Of a stretch of 64,000 bases of DNA, positions 35,126 to 48,244 are shown one piece after another. The notes below the pieces were generated by a model. It did not search any database. It was not told the DNA's origin and saw only the letters and a list, made by a program, of their open reading frames with translations. Within the stretch, counting starts at the first letter, position 1. Each line of letters opens with the position of its first letter. Source of the DNA: Gibbula magus (Eukaryota; Mollusca; Gastropoda; Trochida; Trochidae); contig OW388296.1 of the NCBI GenBank assembly GCA_936450465.1, positions 56,472,431-56,536,430 of the forward strand, given 5' to 3'. The translations under genes were made by a program, and so were the position numbers.

Positions 35126-38100
35126 GTTCATTTGGATACTTTTAACGCCTGTAATAATGAATAGTTTCATCGAAATATGTGTTACTCGTCATGTAAATGT
35201 CTTCTCTTCATGGTAACTACATGTATCATTAAGCGGTTGTATCTCAAAACTCAGTGTCAATTGATGACAAATAAATTCATATCGGTTACACATCTACTTG
35301 TCAAACATTTTCACTCACGGATACATAAGTCGTCAAGAGACACATGGGTGAGATTCTCAATATGACAGCGTGTGTGTTGATTGCAGAGATTAATTGACAT
35401 TGTTGTTGTAGATAAACTCTAATGGATAACATGAATCGAGTATTAGAAAGTCACATCCACCGGATGTCCCAGGACAACGATCCATCTATAACTTTTAACT
35501 TATAGTCAATCAAAAACTTTCCTTTGAAAAAGTTTGTTCATATCAAACTCAGTTTAGCCGATGTATGGTTTCAATTATAGAGATACATGCCATCCACTAT
35601 AAAGCATTTTCTCTCAAATTCGTTTTGTACATGTATTGCCTATCACACTTACGATATAATATCAATAGACTGATAAATGGAGACTTCATCATGACCCTTC
35701 CTAAAGATCAAAGGGTAGAAAATAAAGTAAGCAATTGATTGTCTGCATTGGGAACAGACTCCATTATAACCAAATCGAATAACAAGACAAGGAGGTACGC
35801 TAGTCCCCATCACATGTGCTTGCTTGCTTTGGGGGGGGGGGGGGGGAGACATTGTTACGCCGGGAATACATAATTGCAATAAATACTTTACATCTTTTTT
35901 AACAAGACTATAGCACGTAGAACCAGTTTCTGAAAGTGTGATTTGGCCGTGCAACTAGGGGAACAGATACTACACTATCGGCAAAAACAAACGGCTACCA
36001 GATATCTTATTAGATTTCGGACAACTATAATGAACAGTTTTGCAATATTAAAACATTATGAAGTTTACTATATCTGCATAATATATTTCAATTCCAGATG
36101 TTGTCATGTAACAAAAGAATGGCGATTGTTGAAATGAGACAACAGAATGGTTCAGTTTTCGATCAGTGCTGATATGAAAAACATATTAAACATATTTTCA
36201 CACAACCACCAGCAACAATACATGCTAGCATTCGCATTAAAGTGGTGATGACACTTCAGATATACGTGGTTACGATGCGCAAATGAATCAACAGGAAATA
36301 GCGGTATTCCTTTGACTGGTTTTTGACTGTTATTGCCTCGAATCACAGTTTTTCCACGATTTCAATTAACTTTCATATCAATTATTATTTCAGCATAACG
36401 TGGAGACCACCATTAATTATATTTCAGACATTATTTCATCTTACATTCTAAGGAAACTCAAGTAGGCGTTTATTTTGACCGACAGTGTATACTAGACACG
36501 ACAATGTATCACCTGGTCTCTGCTGTTAGAATAGATTCATCTTTAAAACGTTGAATGTCAGATTTTCTATTTCTCAACAATTCAATGTTGAGAAGCCATA
36601 AATGATCAAGTTTTCATGTTTGACATTTAAATAACTTCACGGTACTAAGACTTAAAGTTACATGACATATCAGTGGGAGAAATATAATGATGGATGTCTT
36701 TATGTAAAGATGTAAACATACAATCTGGAGAATCATTTAGAAATATATGAACTAACCATAAAAATAGCGATCGGCAGACTCAAGAAAAAAAGTGAAATGG
36801 AAAGTGTTCATATTTCATGAATTTTATGAAGTCATGTTTCATGTATTTATAACAATTTGGTTTATGCAATAGTTACTAAGAAATAAGGTTTTATATAACC
36901 TAAATACAGTCAGAAAGTACGGACAGTCATCCAGATCTTTATATAAGGTAAACGCCATGGTATGTCTAGCACAATATAGCAGCAAGGCTAGTAAACAGAG
37001 ATATCAAAGGATTTATTTTTAAAATTTCAGGGATAATATGCTGGTTACCACGGTGGCAGCATAGCACTCAGTTGCCAAGTCGCTGCAACTCAGACATTAG
37101 ATTCACACTGTAATGAATTACACTGAAGTCAATGCAGCAAATGATTTCATTTTACAGAGAAGTAAAATTGTGTGGGAAAACAATCGGACGTTGCCTGGTT
37201 AAAATAATTCGATTGCACAACTATTTATAGTAGAACATTGTTGTCAGGTATCTGGGCATTGTGATTCGCTAATCAACTGAGGTAATGATATCAAAATAAA
37301 ATTAATTTCCTGTACAATATAATCAATAATACTTGTATTGATTAATTCCACTGAAACTGTATTCCAGTGTACGCAGTTCTATTATCTGGATTTAGACAAC
37401 AAATAGTTTTCCTGACATAAAGGTGCTTAATTAATTAACATTTGTAAAATTGTATGACAGACAGGTGTTAACGGTGGGTTAGACCATGTTTTCTTCTAAG
37501 CAATAACATGTTGTCAGCACTGCCTCGCTGCTTATTTTGCATACACGTGTAAAACGAGTATGTTCTACTCCAGGCAAATTGAAGTCTTTCCTAAAGAACA
37601 CTCCTTTCTTAGAATGCTATAATTGGGGGATTATTATACGTTAAGATGTTACAACACTTTTGGAATTTTGTGTTAGACATGTCAAGCAATGACTTCTTCA
37701 CGTCCTACTAAATATGAGTCGTTTAATGGACTTTGGATTATAGTTTATGTTTATGTTAAACCTTTTAATTTTTTGCACAAATTTGACATATAGCTGTTAA
37801 GGAGAAAGCATGATATCAGAAGAACACTATTATTTATAAAATATAAACAAGAAACGACTGATTATTATCAACTCGAAATGAAATACCATATTCACGAGAA
37901 AATGCAGACAGTACCTGACAGATCTAACATAGCTGACGTATAGTTCGCAACATATAATCTTTCAAACAGAATAACTGTCTGATCAATACTGGAAGACAAT
38001 ATTCACGCCTGTTCTCCTCGAAAATATTAGCAATACTTGGTTAATTGATTATTAGGTCTGTGAAGTGAATTTAGAAGTGGTATACATAAGAACAGGAATA

Positions 38101-40394
38101 TTTTCTGGATAACAACCTCTTTAATCTGAAAATACACGACGTTTCGGAGGATGAAGGAGTGAGTATATAGACCCTTGCAGAATTGGTTACCTGAATGCAT
38201 TCTGATCGCGATCAACTACGGTATGACTGCAATCTCATCCCGGTTGATCGCAGTGTGACTGCATTCTAATTGCCCTGTACCACTAACCGTCTATTGGGTC
38301 ATCTCTTCACTCCAAATCTACAGTCGCTGTGGTCTCTGTTTAACACACATGGTCTGGCTAAAGTATCCCAAGGGGCTAAGAAGCGAGCCACTTTTCTATC
38401 ATATCAAGGGCTCCATACTCTTTTGTATTCTATTTCATCTCACATCACTATTGGATTGAGTGTATAATTTCCTTTATCTCGAATATTATATGTGTGCAAT
38501 AGGAGACTCAAATAAAATATTCTATTGGTTTGGAAAAATGAGTAAATAATCTTTTATTAATGCCAGAGATGGGTTTCTGTGAATTATTGCATTTTGATTG
38601 TACACGTTGATGTTAAAGAGTGTATTTCTCTATTTAAGTTATACATATATTATAAACTAATATTTTAATTCTGCTGTATGTGCAAGGGATGGTCAAATCT
38701 AAGAAACTTTATTTTTATTTGACAACACTGTATATTACCAAGTCGTCAAATGTCAGATTCTATACATACTGAATATACGACCTATTTCCCATCCTGTGGT
38801 TTGTGTATGTGTGCCACCTACTCGACAGCACACAAAGAAACCATCTAGTTAACCTTGTTACCATCGATTCTGCCACGGCGCTTATCCAACAATGCTGAAT
38901 GTGTGTATAGAAAAGCAAGGGTTTGCTGACAAATTGGATGTCCTGTTGTATGCAATCATTTGTTGTTAGGTATACTTATACATCTTAGCTGGGTACATTA
39001 AAAAAATTGTCTGTGAATGTCAAAACGTTTTTCGTTTTTCAACTGATAATAAGGCACTTCTCGGCATTTCTCGGGAGACGGTTTCCATTAAGTTTGATAT
39101 TTTTTTCTTTATCCATGTCTTAATTGAACAACCTTTGTTTAATTCAAACTCATATCAAACCAACATGTGTAGTTGTAATTGACAGTCTATTTAACAGAAA
39201 TAACATGTTCTAAAAACTTATATATATATATATATATATAAATATTACAGAAGTCGAAAATATCAGATATTGGCGGACGATGGCCTGTGATGTAAGCCCA
39301 TCAGGGCTAAAATGGCATTGTCAAACATCAAAAAGTATAACCTCGGTTAAAATCGTTTTTCAAAGGATAGTAATGATCAATGGTAAAAGGTTATATTTGT
39401 CCCTTATACATTAAACTGGAAGTTGCTATGACATATATTTGACAAGTTTCATAACGATGTTTACAAATTTTGGTTTGTTTAAATGGGACATGATATACAT
39501 GCTACTAAAGAAACTTGTTTGATTGGGTATTATTCATTGAGGCACTTAAAAACAAGGATTGTGGCATTTAAAGAATCACCGGCGCCATCGGTAGAATTTG
39601 ACATGCTTTCTAGTTAAGGAAACAGTTGATATACAAGTTATCAAAGTCAGGTAGTGATACCTTCATTTTAAACCAAAAATACCTTACCATGTGTCTTTAG
39701 ATGGAAGTGTTTCATTATTTCGATTCGATTTGCATAAAATAATTCATAACAAAATAACATAGATATATCAGACTATCGGCAATAGATTATAATTGATGCA
39801 TTTCAGATGGTCTCAATGATGTTAACTTCTGTCCTGTGTAAAATTGAAGACGTACACCGCAGTCTTTAAATTGTATTTCGATTGCACAGGCGGTGGTGGA
39901 GTTGTCAAGAGTCAATCCTGGTATGATAACAGTGCATAAGCTTACAATATATTTCTCAGAATGTATCTAGCTTATTTGGTACTCTTGACACAGCCACATG
40001 CAGTAAAGCATTCTTCAACATGTAACTATCCTGGCATATATGTGCTAACGATGCCTTGATTCTTTTCCAAATCAGATTAAATGTTCCTCAAATCCAATTT
40101 TATCTCGTTTACTCATTGATTTTCTAAAACATTCAACCCTTTGAGACAGGCCTGTTGCCATTGTATACACGTGAACGTTTCTGTAATTGATGGATACAAA
40201 TTACGCCTGCTCGTACATTAAAGCATCGAGTTATCATAACTTGAGGTTTACTATCACACTATCTTTAATGTAACACGTTACCCTTAATCTTAAACTCTAA
40301 ATAATCCCACGTAACTATTACTCTATCTCTAACCCAAATGCCTAAACCTATCCCTAAACTAAATGTTACATTTCTCTTATTAAGCATAATCATA
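35126..40394. other. Intergenic or intronic AT-rich sequence with short simple repeats
   Basis: No gene is recognised. Simple repeats are (G)16 at 35,831-35,846 and (TA)n at about 39,219-39,240. A frame at 38,270-38,467 (CPVPLTV-type start, no ATG context) could be retrotransposon debris but shows no diagnostic motif. Frames at 35.6-36.3 kb lack motifs. Confidence 0.45.
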
Positions 40395-40672
40395 TTCCTA
40401 ATCCTAACAGCCTAACCCACAACCTAACCCACAAACATAACCCACAAACATAACCCACAAACCTATCCCACAAATTTTAACCATAAATCACAAATGCAAC
40501 TCACAAATGCTACCTTACCCACAAATCTTAACCCACAAATCTTAACCCACAAATCTTAACCCAAAAATTTTAACCCACAAATCTTAACCCACAAACCTTA
40601 ACCCACAAATCTTAACCTACAAATCTTAACCCACAAATCTTAACCCACAAATCTTCACCCACAAATCTTACC
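40395..40672. repeat. Minisatellite, 14-bp unit ACCCACAAATCTTA
   Basis: The unit ACCCACAAATCTTA repeats about 12 or more times. It is diverged at the left edge (CCTAACCCACAAACATA forms) and regular from about 40,515 to 40,670. The CTAACCC-like words are superficially telomere-like, but the 14-bp period shows it is an interstitial minisatellite. Confidence 0.85.
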
Positions 40673-40674
40673 AT

Positions 40675-41585
40675 AGTTCTGACACCATCAGTTGTTCCAG
40701 TTAATATGGATATGACCTGCTTAACCTCCTAATAAAATCAAACAAGCATTCATTTTGGTATCACTGTCAAACATCAATGAGTAGTTGTATGTAGTATGAT
40801 ATTATCCTTAAATAGTAATCATAACTGACAAGTTCATGTGCACTTTTATTTATTCAAGATAACATTGACAAAATATCTAATGGTAAATGGATTTGTTTTC
40901 ATTGGATAAGAGATCAATAACACATGTTAGTTTACCTTGTTTACGAAATGAGCGTACATGTACCTTGAACCATCTTCCCCCGTGTTATAAAAAACTTATT
41001 TTCGTCCAATGGTGCCTTGTGAAAGTTGGTCAACAATTATTGAACTTAACACTTGTGACAATACATTGAATATGTCTCCTGACAATGTAAATGAATGCAA
41101 CTCCGTGCTTTAGCAACCGTCTATTTTTTTATGTTTACTCTAATTGTTACCTTTGTGCATGTAACACATTTCGAACGATGTGGTATATGATGCTTAAGGG
41201 ATTCTGCAAAGCAAACAAATTTGTAACTCGCCAATTGAATATAGTGCAGTGTAAAATCTGAACGGTATAAGTACAATTGTGTAGTACCACTGCACGTATG
41301 ACGTCATAATGGTTTACAGTTGTGACTTCATTATGTTTCATAGTATTGACGTCACAATGGTATTTACCCTAGACTGACTCGTGTTTGTGGAATCATGATC
41401 ACAACTTGTCCGTTTTATTTATGTTGATTGTTATAGTAGGCGTGTCTTCTATGCTATGAACATGCTGATAATGATTCTTTATGAGGCATTAAGCAGCTTA
41501 GATAAATTGAAAAAAACATGAGTAACTCACACTTTAATCCAATAATTTTCCACTTCTTGTTCACTAGAAGCTATTTAATTTAAGG
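40675..41585. other. AT-rich sequence, no supported feature
   Basis: I see no gene or repeat. Three TGACGTCA-like words (41,299-41,360: ATGACGTCATAATGG, TTGACGTCACAATGG and relatives) cluster within about 60 bases, so this may be a small CRE-like cluster about 400 bp upstream of the TATA-like element at 41.76 kb. Confidence 0.35.
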
Positions 41586-41589
41586 TATA

Positions 41590-42060
41590 AGTATTCTATT
41601 GACAAAATCACATTTTACATATTGGAAGAATAAAAGTATTGCCATTTATTGAATGTCTATGATTTAGATTAGTAAGGACAATATTGCCAATGAAAACAGC
41701 TACACGGAAAGTATAGTGAGAAGCATACATGCGTTCTGATCCTGTTATCATTCAATCTTGCTATAAATCGAGTCTATGGCAAGACATCTTTCTGCTCGCA
41801 TGATCGCTTTCATGACCCTCTTAGGTGGTTATTGATCTACTTACTCTTAGGAAGTGCCAAAATATGGTATCCATTTGTCCGCCTGTTGACCCTTTTCTTT
41901 CTCTTGCATATAGTAGATGATACATGTAGGAGTCGTATCTTTAAGGTACTTTAATGGATTTAATCATCGTATAATTGAAACCATAACCTCCTCAAAACAT
42001 GTGCAAGTACAGCTAGACTCGTGTGTGTATTTTTGCAATGACCTTGACAAGATACAAAGA
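41590..42060 (+). repeat. Oldest visible remnant of the 7-kb array unit
   Basis: From about 41,620 this matches 46,725-47,060 and its equivalents in units 2 and 3: TTGAATGTCTATG, ACAATATTG(C/G)CAATGAAAAC, the conserved block at 41.78 kb, and GAATATGGTATCCATTT-type sequence. The match fades near 42,060. Divergence is greater than between the main units, so this is an older duplicate. Confidence 0.65.
41762..41835 (+). promoter_or_regulatory. Conserved block C, copy 1: TATA-like box plus 11-codon hydrophobic ORF
   Basis: TATAAAT at 41,762-41,768 is followed 21 bases later by GACATCTTTCTGCTCGCATG, identical in all five copies of the block. The ATG at 41,800 opens M-I-A-F-M-T-L-L-G-G-Y and a stop (41,833-41,835). 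The layout looks like a TATA core promoter with a start site near 41,792 and a short leader. The hydrophobic start could be the first part of a signal peptide continued by splicing (AG|GTGGTT occurs inside) or a micro-ORF. Function is inferred only. Confidence 0.4.
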
Positions 42061-42574
42061 AAATAGCGTTCCAATTTTGAAACTATTGTTTATATAAATG
42101 GAAGACATCAAGACCAAGTGTACACAATGTCCATAGAAATTAACACTGAAAGAAATTAAGAAACAAAAGAATGTTTCTCAAAATGTTTTTTTTAGATGAC
42201 TACCCAGTTTTGTTGAATACACGTATACTTTATATCTGAAGCGTTGTTCTATAGATTGTCATCATTGTTAAAACATATGATCATATATATGTCTATTGGA
42301 ATAATGTTTTTAATACAAGATCAGAATGTTTTTGATAACTCATGGGAATTTAATCAATAATCATCGTGATAAAATTAAAACTCATTTACAACTCTTTCGT
42401 TATATCATTTCTTACAGTATCATACTCGTGAAAGTTAAATCAGGCGACAATTTGTATGAATAACAGCTTCTTTGTATAAAAAATATGACGTTTAGATAGA
42501 ACGTGCTGTAACGCTTTCAAGCATGAATGAAATTGGCAGAGAATAAGGAGGTTGTTATCCATAAACAATTGTTC

Positions 42575-43000
42575 TAATTTGGTTGTTAAAGGCGCTGTAG
42601 CACGTTTTTGTCACTGAAGGAAAGTGATCTCCCGAAAAGGTAAATAACGGTTACCAATGACTACATAATACTCTTGAATTTAAAAATTGAGTTCTAAAAC
42701 GAATGTACATGATCAGTTATTCATGGGAGTTAGTTTCCCTTCGAGAACATTTTATTGTGAACACGTTAAAATGGCCCCTCGAAGGTAGTACACGTGATCT
42801 GACTGATACCTAAACACTCAAAGTACATTTTTGAATATGGTACCATGATGGCATGGTCAACAATCTTGCTGTCTGAACTTCAAATTTGCATGAGACCTAC
42901 AAATCTAACACTCATATGGAAGAGTTCCACAACACTGTCGCTTTGTACGTCACACCATTTACTTTCAATATGGATAAATGTTTTCTATTACATCGGCTTA
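42575..43000 (+). repeat. Dispersed repeat R2, direct copy
   Basis: This is the partner of the inverted copy at 24.83-25.26 kb (see there for shared phrases). It lies between the old array remnant and the block at 44.06 kb. The 62-codon frame here (42,845-43,033) is repeat-derived and not supported as a gene. Confidence 0.65.
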
Positions 43001-43004
43001 TCGG

Positions 43005-44055
43005 CTCGTGTTATGAAATATTTTACCCTCTAACATAACAATATATTTATAAACTTTAATAATAATTAGCAAATGTGAGTAAACGTGCTACAGTCTACCT
43101 TTTCCGAAGATTGAAAAATGTATTTCATATATTTCATCTACAGCAGTACGATCTCATATTGGTCAGGGTCCTTCTTCACATGGTCATATGATAACATATA
43201 GCTGTGCTTTGATTGTATAGTTTAGGAAAATGTCATTGTCCATGCTGTTGTGAATGTCTTACAATAAAAATGTAAACAGATTCCATGGAATTTGAACCTA
43301 CACCGAAGAAATCATCCATGGCTGTCCCTGTCGCATGTGCAATTTAAACATGGAAATGCTATGTTCTAAAAGGTTTAAGTGTTAAGTTTGTCAATTCATT
43401 ATCTTACCATGAGGAATAAAACAGACACTGAAACGCTCAACAGAAGCTCTGGTGTGATACACTAACTATAGAGAAGTCTTTAGAAACACAACCATGATTT
43501 ATAAGTATGTTTGACAAAAATGTGATATTATCCTTAAACAATATTTAACATCAGTGATGGGGCAAAATCAATGCAATGAATTGTTGCTATCAATGACGAT
43601 AATGCATTTGTATCATATTTTACAGGCGGTTCCAGATCGTCCCGAATAACGGATTTACTTATTGAATCACTTGTTCTGACTTCAAGCAAGAACTAAAACG
43701 TCTATTGTGTCCTGATGCCGACGAAGCCATTATGTCCCGGTGGTCCAAGTGTATTGTATTTACATACATTTGTAATTACAATGTAGTTGAAGAATTGGCA
43801 AAGCTGATCACTCTACTGGCTTCTCATACTCAAAGACACATTATGTGTTGGTCATGATATGAAGTATCCATAAAGCTGGATACAATATTACATACATAAG
43901 ACAGACTTTTATGGTTGTGATGTACTTACACAAACACATACAAAATGTACTTTACCCAGCCATAACCAATATTTTACAGCAAATTACTCATTGTACTTGC
44001 AGAAAGACCTGGTTATCAAAACGTCAATTCTAACATTAGTACTGAGTTAAGTGTT
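43005..44055. other. AT-rich sequence, no supported feature
   Basis: I see no gene. Weak similarity to unit interiors may exist but could not be established by eye. Confidence 0.4.
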
Positions 44056-44059
44056 GCAT

Positions 44060-44470
44060 GTTGTTTCAGCCATTATTTTGTTTCTGATATATATGCTTCA
44101 AAACGTTTTTCCATCAAGCTGACAGAATAAAGTCGAATGTCATGTCATATTTCGGCCTTCTTACTTTCAAAGTTCACAATACGCTAGATAATACAATCAA
44201 ATATATTAAATGTAATTCATTTGATATTCCAGTCAGATTTTAAATGTCAGCCGTTCATAAATACAATATGCACCGTTCAAGATTAATGTATTTTCTGTTT
44301 TGAATTCAACAATCTGTTGACCAAGCGAAGTGCATCTAGATCTCCTGTGATTAATTGATCAGCCTGTCCTCGCTGCATCCATGTGAAATATTATTGGATA
44401 TTATAAACAATTCCACGGGGAATTTACATGAAGATTTGCAGGAATATTTTAAAACGCCCACATATTCAAT
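44060..44470 (+). repeat. Diverged copy of array element X
   Basis: This matches 48,245-48,530 in unit 1: CATATTTC(A/G)G, CTAGATAATACAATC, AAATGTCA(G/A)(C/A)CGTTC, TAAAT(A/G)CAA, TGTATTTTCTGTT, TTGACC and TTGGATATTATAAACAATTCCACGGGG. It also matches the second copy of X near 51,650-51,900. It belongs to the older part of the array. Confidence 0.6.
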
Positions 44471-44689
44471 GCAGTTTATGGACGGTGGTGCTATTAGAAA
44501 AAAAGTTCATACAGTATAAATACATAATTCGTGAAATCAAGGATTAGTCCAACGAGACATGAGAGAAATACTTAGGTTTCGTGTACTACATGTACATATC
44601 CATCAAATGCATTATATAGATAATATAAACGTTTACCTCTGTGGATGGGTTAAACAATGTGTTAATGAAGAACATACAGATATGCTCTC

Positions 44690-45139
<450 letters not shown>

Positions 45140-45173
45140 GGAGCTGGAAATAGTGGCTTTGAAACATTGCAGA

Positions 45174-45177
45174 TTAA
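45174..45177. other. TTAA empty site of the unit 2/3 MITE
   Basis: Unit 1 reads GCAGATTAAGAAGAG. Units 2 and 3 have 488-489 bases inserted between two TTAA copies at the homologous position. This is the pre-insertion allele and proves insertion rather than deletion. Confidence 0.8.
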
Positions 45178-45556
45178 GAAGAGATACTAATACCGGAAAT
45201 TGCCCCCAGACCCCAATCTTTTCAATAAGTACTTGTTCAACTCACTGGATATACGAATAATCATATCAAACAAACATTAAATTCATACTATCATTAACTC
45301 TTATATGACAGCAAAGCTTCATCAACTAATAAAGTACAGGTTTTGCAAACTCTGAGCAGGTACATAACCACTTTAATATTATAGCAATTTGATAAAGAAT
45401 GACAGGTGCAATTTCTAGAATATCGTATCGATGCTCACCGGTGATAAATAAAAGACTAATTCACTTACTGAAAACGTCATATATCACAAACAGGTCAGGT
45501 CATGGTGATGACATTCTCTTCCGAAAGTCCGTGAATATTACGCCTATGGCGATCTT

Positions 45557-45883
45557 TAACATCAAACGACAATACATGCAAGTGTGCGCCTCTTCAAATA
45601 TTACCACAATTCTCTCAGGGAAGACAAAGTTTACTGCAATGAGGTTGATTTATGTGAATTTATTTCTATGTGCCCCATTGATAACATTAGTACAGTGTTG
45701 TGCAATATCGCTCTTCAAAGAAAGTCACATTTATCAACAGTATATTAAAATCTGATCTTGGTGATTTTTGTTTGTCATAGTGTGGAACAGAAACACTCTT
45801 CTTGATCTTGTTATAATCTGAGGAACCAAAGAGCTGATCAAAGATTATTGATGGAATATAAGAAAGTTAAAGACCACTTACAA
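45557..45883. other. Unit 1-specific 327-base segment
   Basis: Units 2 and 3 run directly from ATTACGCCTATGGC to ATAGCTTGAATATGTC. Unit 1 has about 327 additional bases between these phrases, and they extend an open frame to 118 codons (45,399-45,755). No inverted repeats or target-site duplication were seen, so it is more likely a deletion in the ancestor of units 2 and 3. The frame has no recognised domain. Confidence 0.55.
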
Positions 45884-46505
45884 CTTGAATATGTCTTATA
45901 TATATTGTCTTCCATACTGACTGATTATGGCTATGTGTTTTCATATATTTCAGGATTGGTAAACAATTGTCAGTATTCAGGCTGTAATATTCCGGATCCG
46001 AATGTTATTATGCAAATTTGGTGCTTGAGGTTATCTCCATTAGGTTAGATAATTTGTTTTCAGTGTATTTATTTACAAAACTATGTTTAAAAACAATTCA
46101 GATCAAATCAACGTTTGTTTCATGAAGTTAAAAGTAACACTGTTAAACTTTGTAAAATGATGATGACAGTACCACTGTCTGGAAAATGTTGGTACCCAAA
46201 TCAGAGTAGATGACATCACAGGATACAGGGGACAGCACAATGGTGCAACTGAAAGGATATCAAGTCTAAACACGTCTTATCCCTTAACAAAAAGTGTGCT
46301 GATGCCAGTTGATATCAAAAATCAGGTTAAAAGCTACCTTGTAAGATTTCTCTAGTTAATGACCTCCATCTCTTCATATTATTTGAATCAAAGTCTGAAA
46401 TGCGATAATCGCAACCTTGACAAACACAACCGTATCCTATTCTTAATCTTAACCATACACAATACTATTTCCGGTTGCTGTTTATTGTTTTATTGGTTTT
46501 ATCAG

Positions 46506-47712
46506 GCGAGTAGACCTGTTTTACATTCTGAAAAATACAAGAAGTCCTCTTTGCTAGAATTAGTGCCCTATAACAATAAAAAAAAAACTGTCTTCGTGGA
46601 AGTGTTTGATAAATTCCATTTTCTTCTTATCCAATCACAATATGCACAACTAAAAATGTAAAGATAATGATAAATATAAATAAATTATCATAAACTTTCT
46701 ACCAAAGAAAATAAAGGTATCCTGTTTCTATTGAATGTCTATGTTTTTGTAGAGTAACGACAATATTGGCAATGAAAACATCCAAACAGAGATTATCGTG
46801 AGAAGCACACATCCTGTTATTATTCAGTCTTACTATTAATTGAGTTCATGCCAAATGCAGACATCTTTCTGCTCGCATGATCGCTTTTGTGGTCCTCTTA
46901 GGCGGTTATTGATCTAATTACTCTTTGGGGAAGTGCAAGAATATGGTATCCATTTACCCTTCTGTTGACATTTCTCTTACATATAACACAAATCGCTGAT
47001 ACATTTACGGATTTATTGGATTTCATTTGTCCATGATCATGCAAAGATAGAAACGTTCCCGTTATAAAGGTATGGTTACATTTGCAGCGTCAAGAATCAG
47101 CAGATAATACTTTCCAAAATTGAAATTTTGTGCAATTGAATTTAGGAAATGATTAGTCACTGACTTGAAATACCATAATAAATGATAAACGTGCCATAAA
47201 GTGATGATTTAGAAAGCCTTTGTTACCATCGCTATGCTCGTCAACGAGAAGCTTAAGAGAGTTTCGTCAGATGTACAATATAAATTATAATGTAGACAGC
47301 ACGGGTGAATGCCGTATTGATCGTAAGCTTCGTGTCAAAGTAATATCGTCGAAGGATGTTTCTGAGTACAACATGACGGTACATATGACAACACAATCAG
47401 CCGTCACCTATTGATGTGATTCTGCCATAGAATCAGTTTTATAATTCACCGATGGACAATTATACAAAGAAACTGCATGTACATGTACACTTCTCCATGC
47501 ATGATCGATTGATGTACAGGACAAGGATTTGTGTCGAGTCGTCGCGTTCTCAGAATGAAGAAGTTGTCATCCATAAAACTTGTCCTTCCAATGTTTTAGA
47601 TGCAATGAAGAAAATAGGGGTGATACAATTTGGTTTAACACGAGAAGAAAATTTATTTGTTAATGCGTTCCTGTTAATATCAATCACAGTTGACATGACA
47701 TATTGGCAGTGA
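46506..47712 (+). pseudogene. ZP-like exon set, unit 1
   Basis: Exon A (46,506-46,657) follows a pyrimidine-rich tract and TTTTATCAG, and ends at AAAAAT|GTAAAG. Exon B begins after GATTTAG at 47,213. Splicing A to B gives a continuous frame: ...IQSQYAQLKI then KPLLPSLCSS. Exon B continues through NINYNVDSTGEC, RKLRVKVIS and MTVHMTTQS, then meets a stop. After a conserved TAG a second frame (from 47,437) gives FYNSPMDNYTKKLHVHVHF, RLMYRTRICVESS and VIHKTCPSN. The order LxVxVxF - D/RL - C - 15 residues - CP resembles the ZP-C subdomain of zona pellucida proteins (inferred, not profile-tested). Lesions are a +1 shift near 47,414 and the TAG at 47,432. Cells and timing of expression are unknown. 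Confidence 0.4.
46790..46990 (+). promoter_or_regulatory. Conserved block C, copy 3 (unit 1)
   Basis: GACATCTTTCTGCTCGCATG starts at 46,860. The ATG at 46,877 opens M-I-A-F-V-V-L-L-G-G-Y with TGA at 46,910. The TATA word of copies 1 and 2 is degraded here (ACTATTAATTGAG). It lies inside the intron between exon-like blocks A and B, so it is either an internal promoter for a shorter ZP-like transcript or a different conserved signal. Confidence 0.35.
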
Positions 47713-48244
47713 TATTTAGTTGGGCTACAAGTATAGCTGGAACATTAAAATGACAACAATTCTAATATGAGTCGTCATAGCTCGAGTAGTTTTTAAAGGG
47801 CAACATCCATAGATTGTATTTGATTGAATGCCAAAATAAGATGAATGAGATACAGTCAAGTTTCTTATACTAAGTATAAACTAATCGTTAATTAAATTGC
47901 AGGATTTTCAAATATCACAAATCGAAGTAAACCAGTGTTTCAAAAGTATTAATCAATATGTGATTAATAGGATTGATCATGATTGAAGTACCGATACGGC
48001 TAAAGGGTGTGGCTATATCGTGGGGATGGAAATGGACTTTTCGACAATCATCTTCTAGTTGCATCTTCATCAGTTACAAGAAGTTACTCAACTTTTCGTC
48101 CAGGGTTTTCGAAATAGATGTCGAAGAAAGAATTTCAAATTAGTTTTAGATTTAATTTAACTATGGCAAAGTGTTTCATCTGAAAGGGATAATCATAACA
48201 GTTGTTGTGTTGCCGAATGTTGTAAGCTAACCGATAACATCGGT

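Noticed and set aside
40395..40672. Interstitial telomere
   Set aside because: The unit is 14 bp (ACCCACAAATCTTA), not a TTAGGG-type hexamer.
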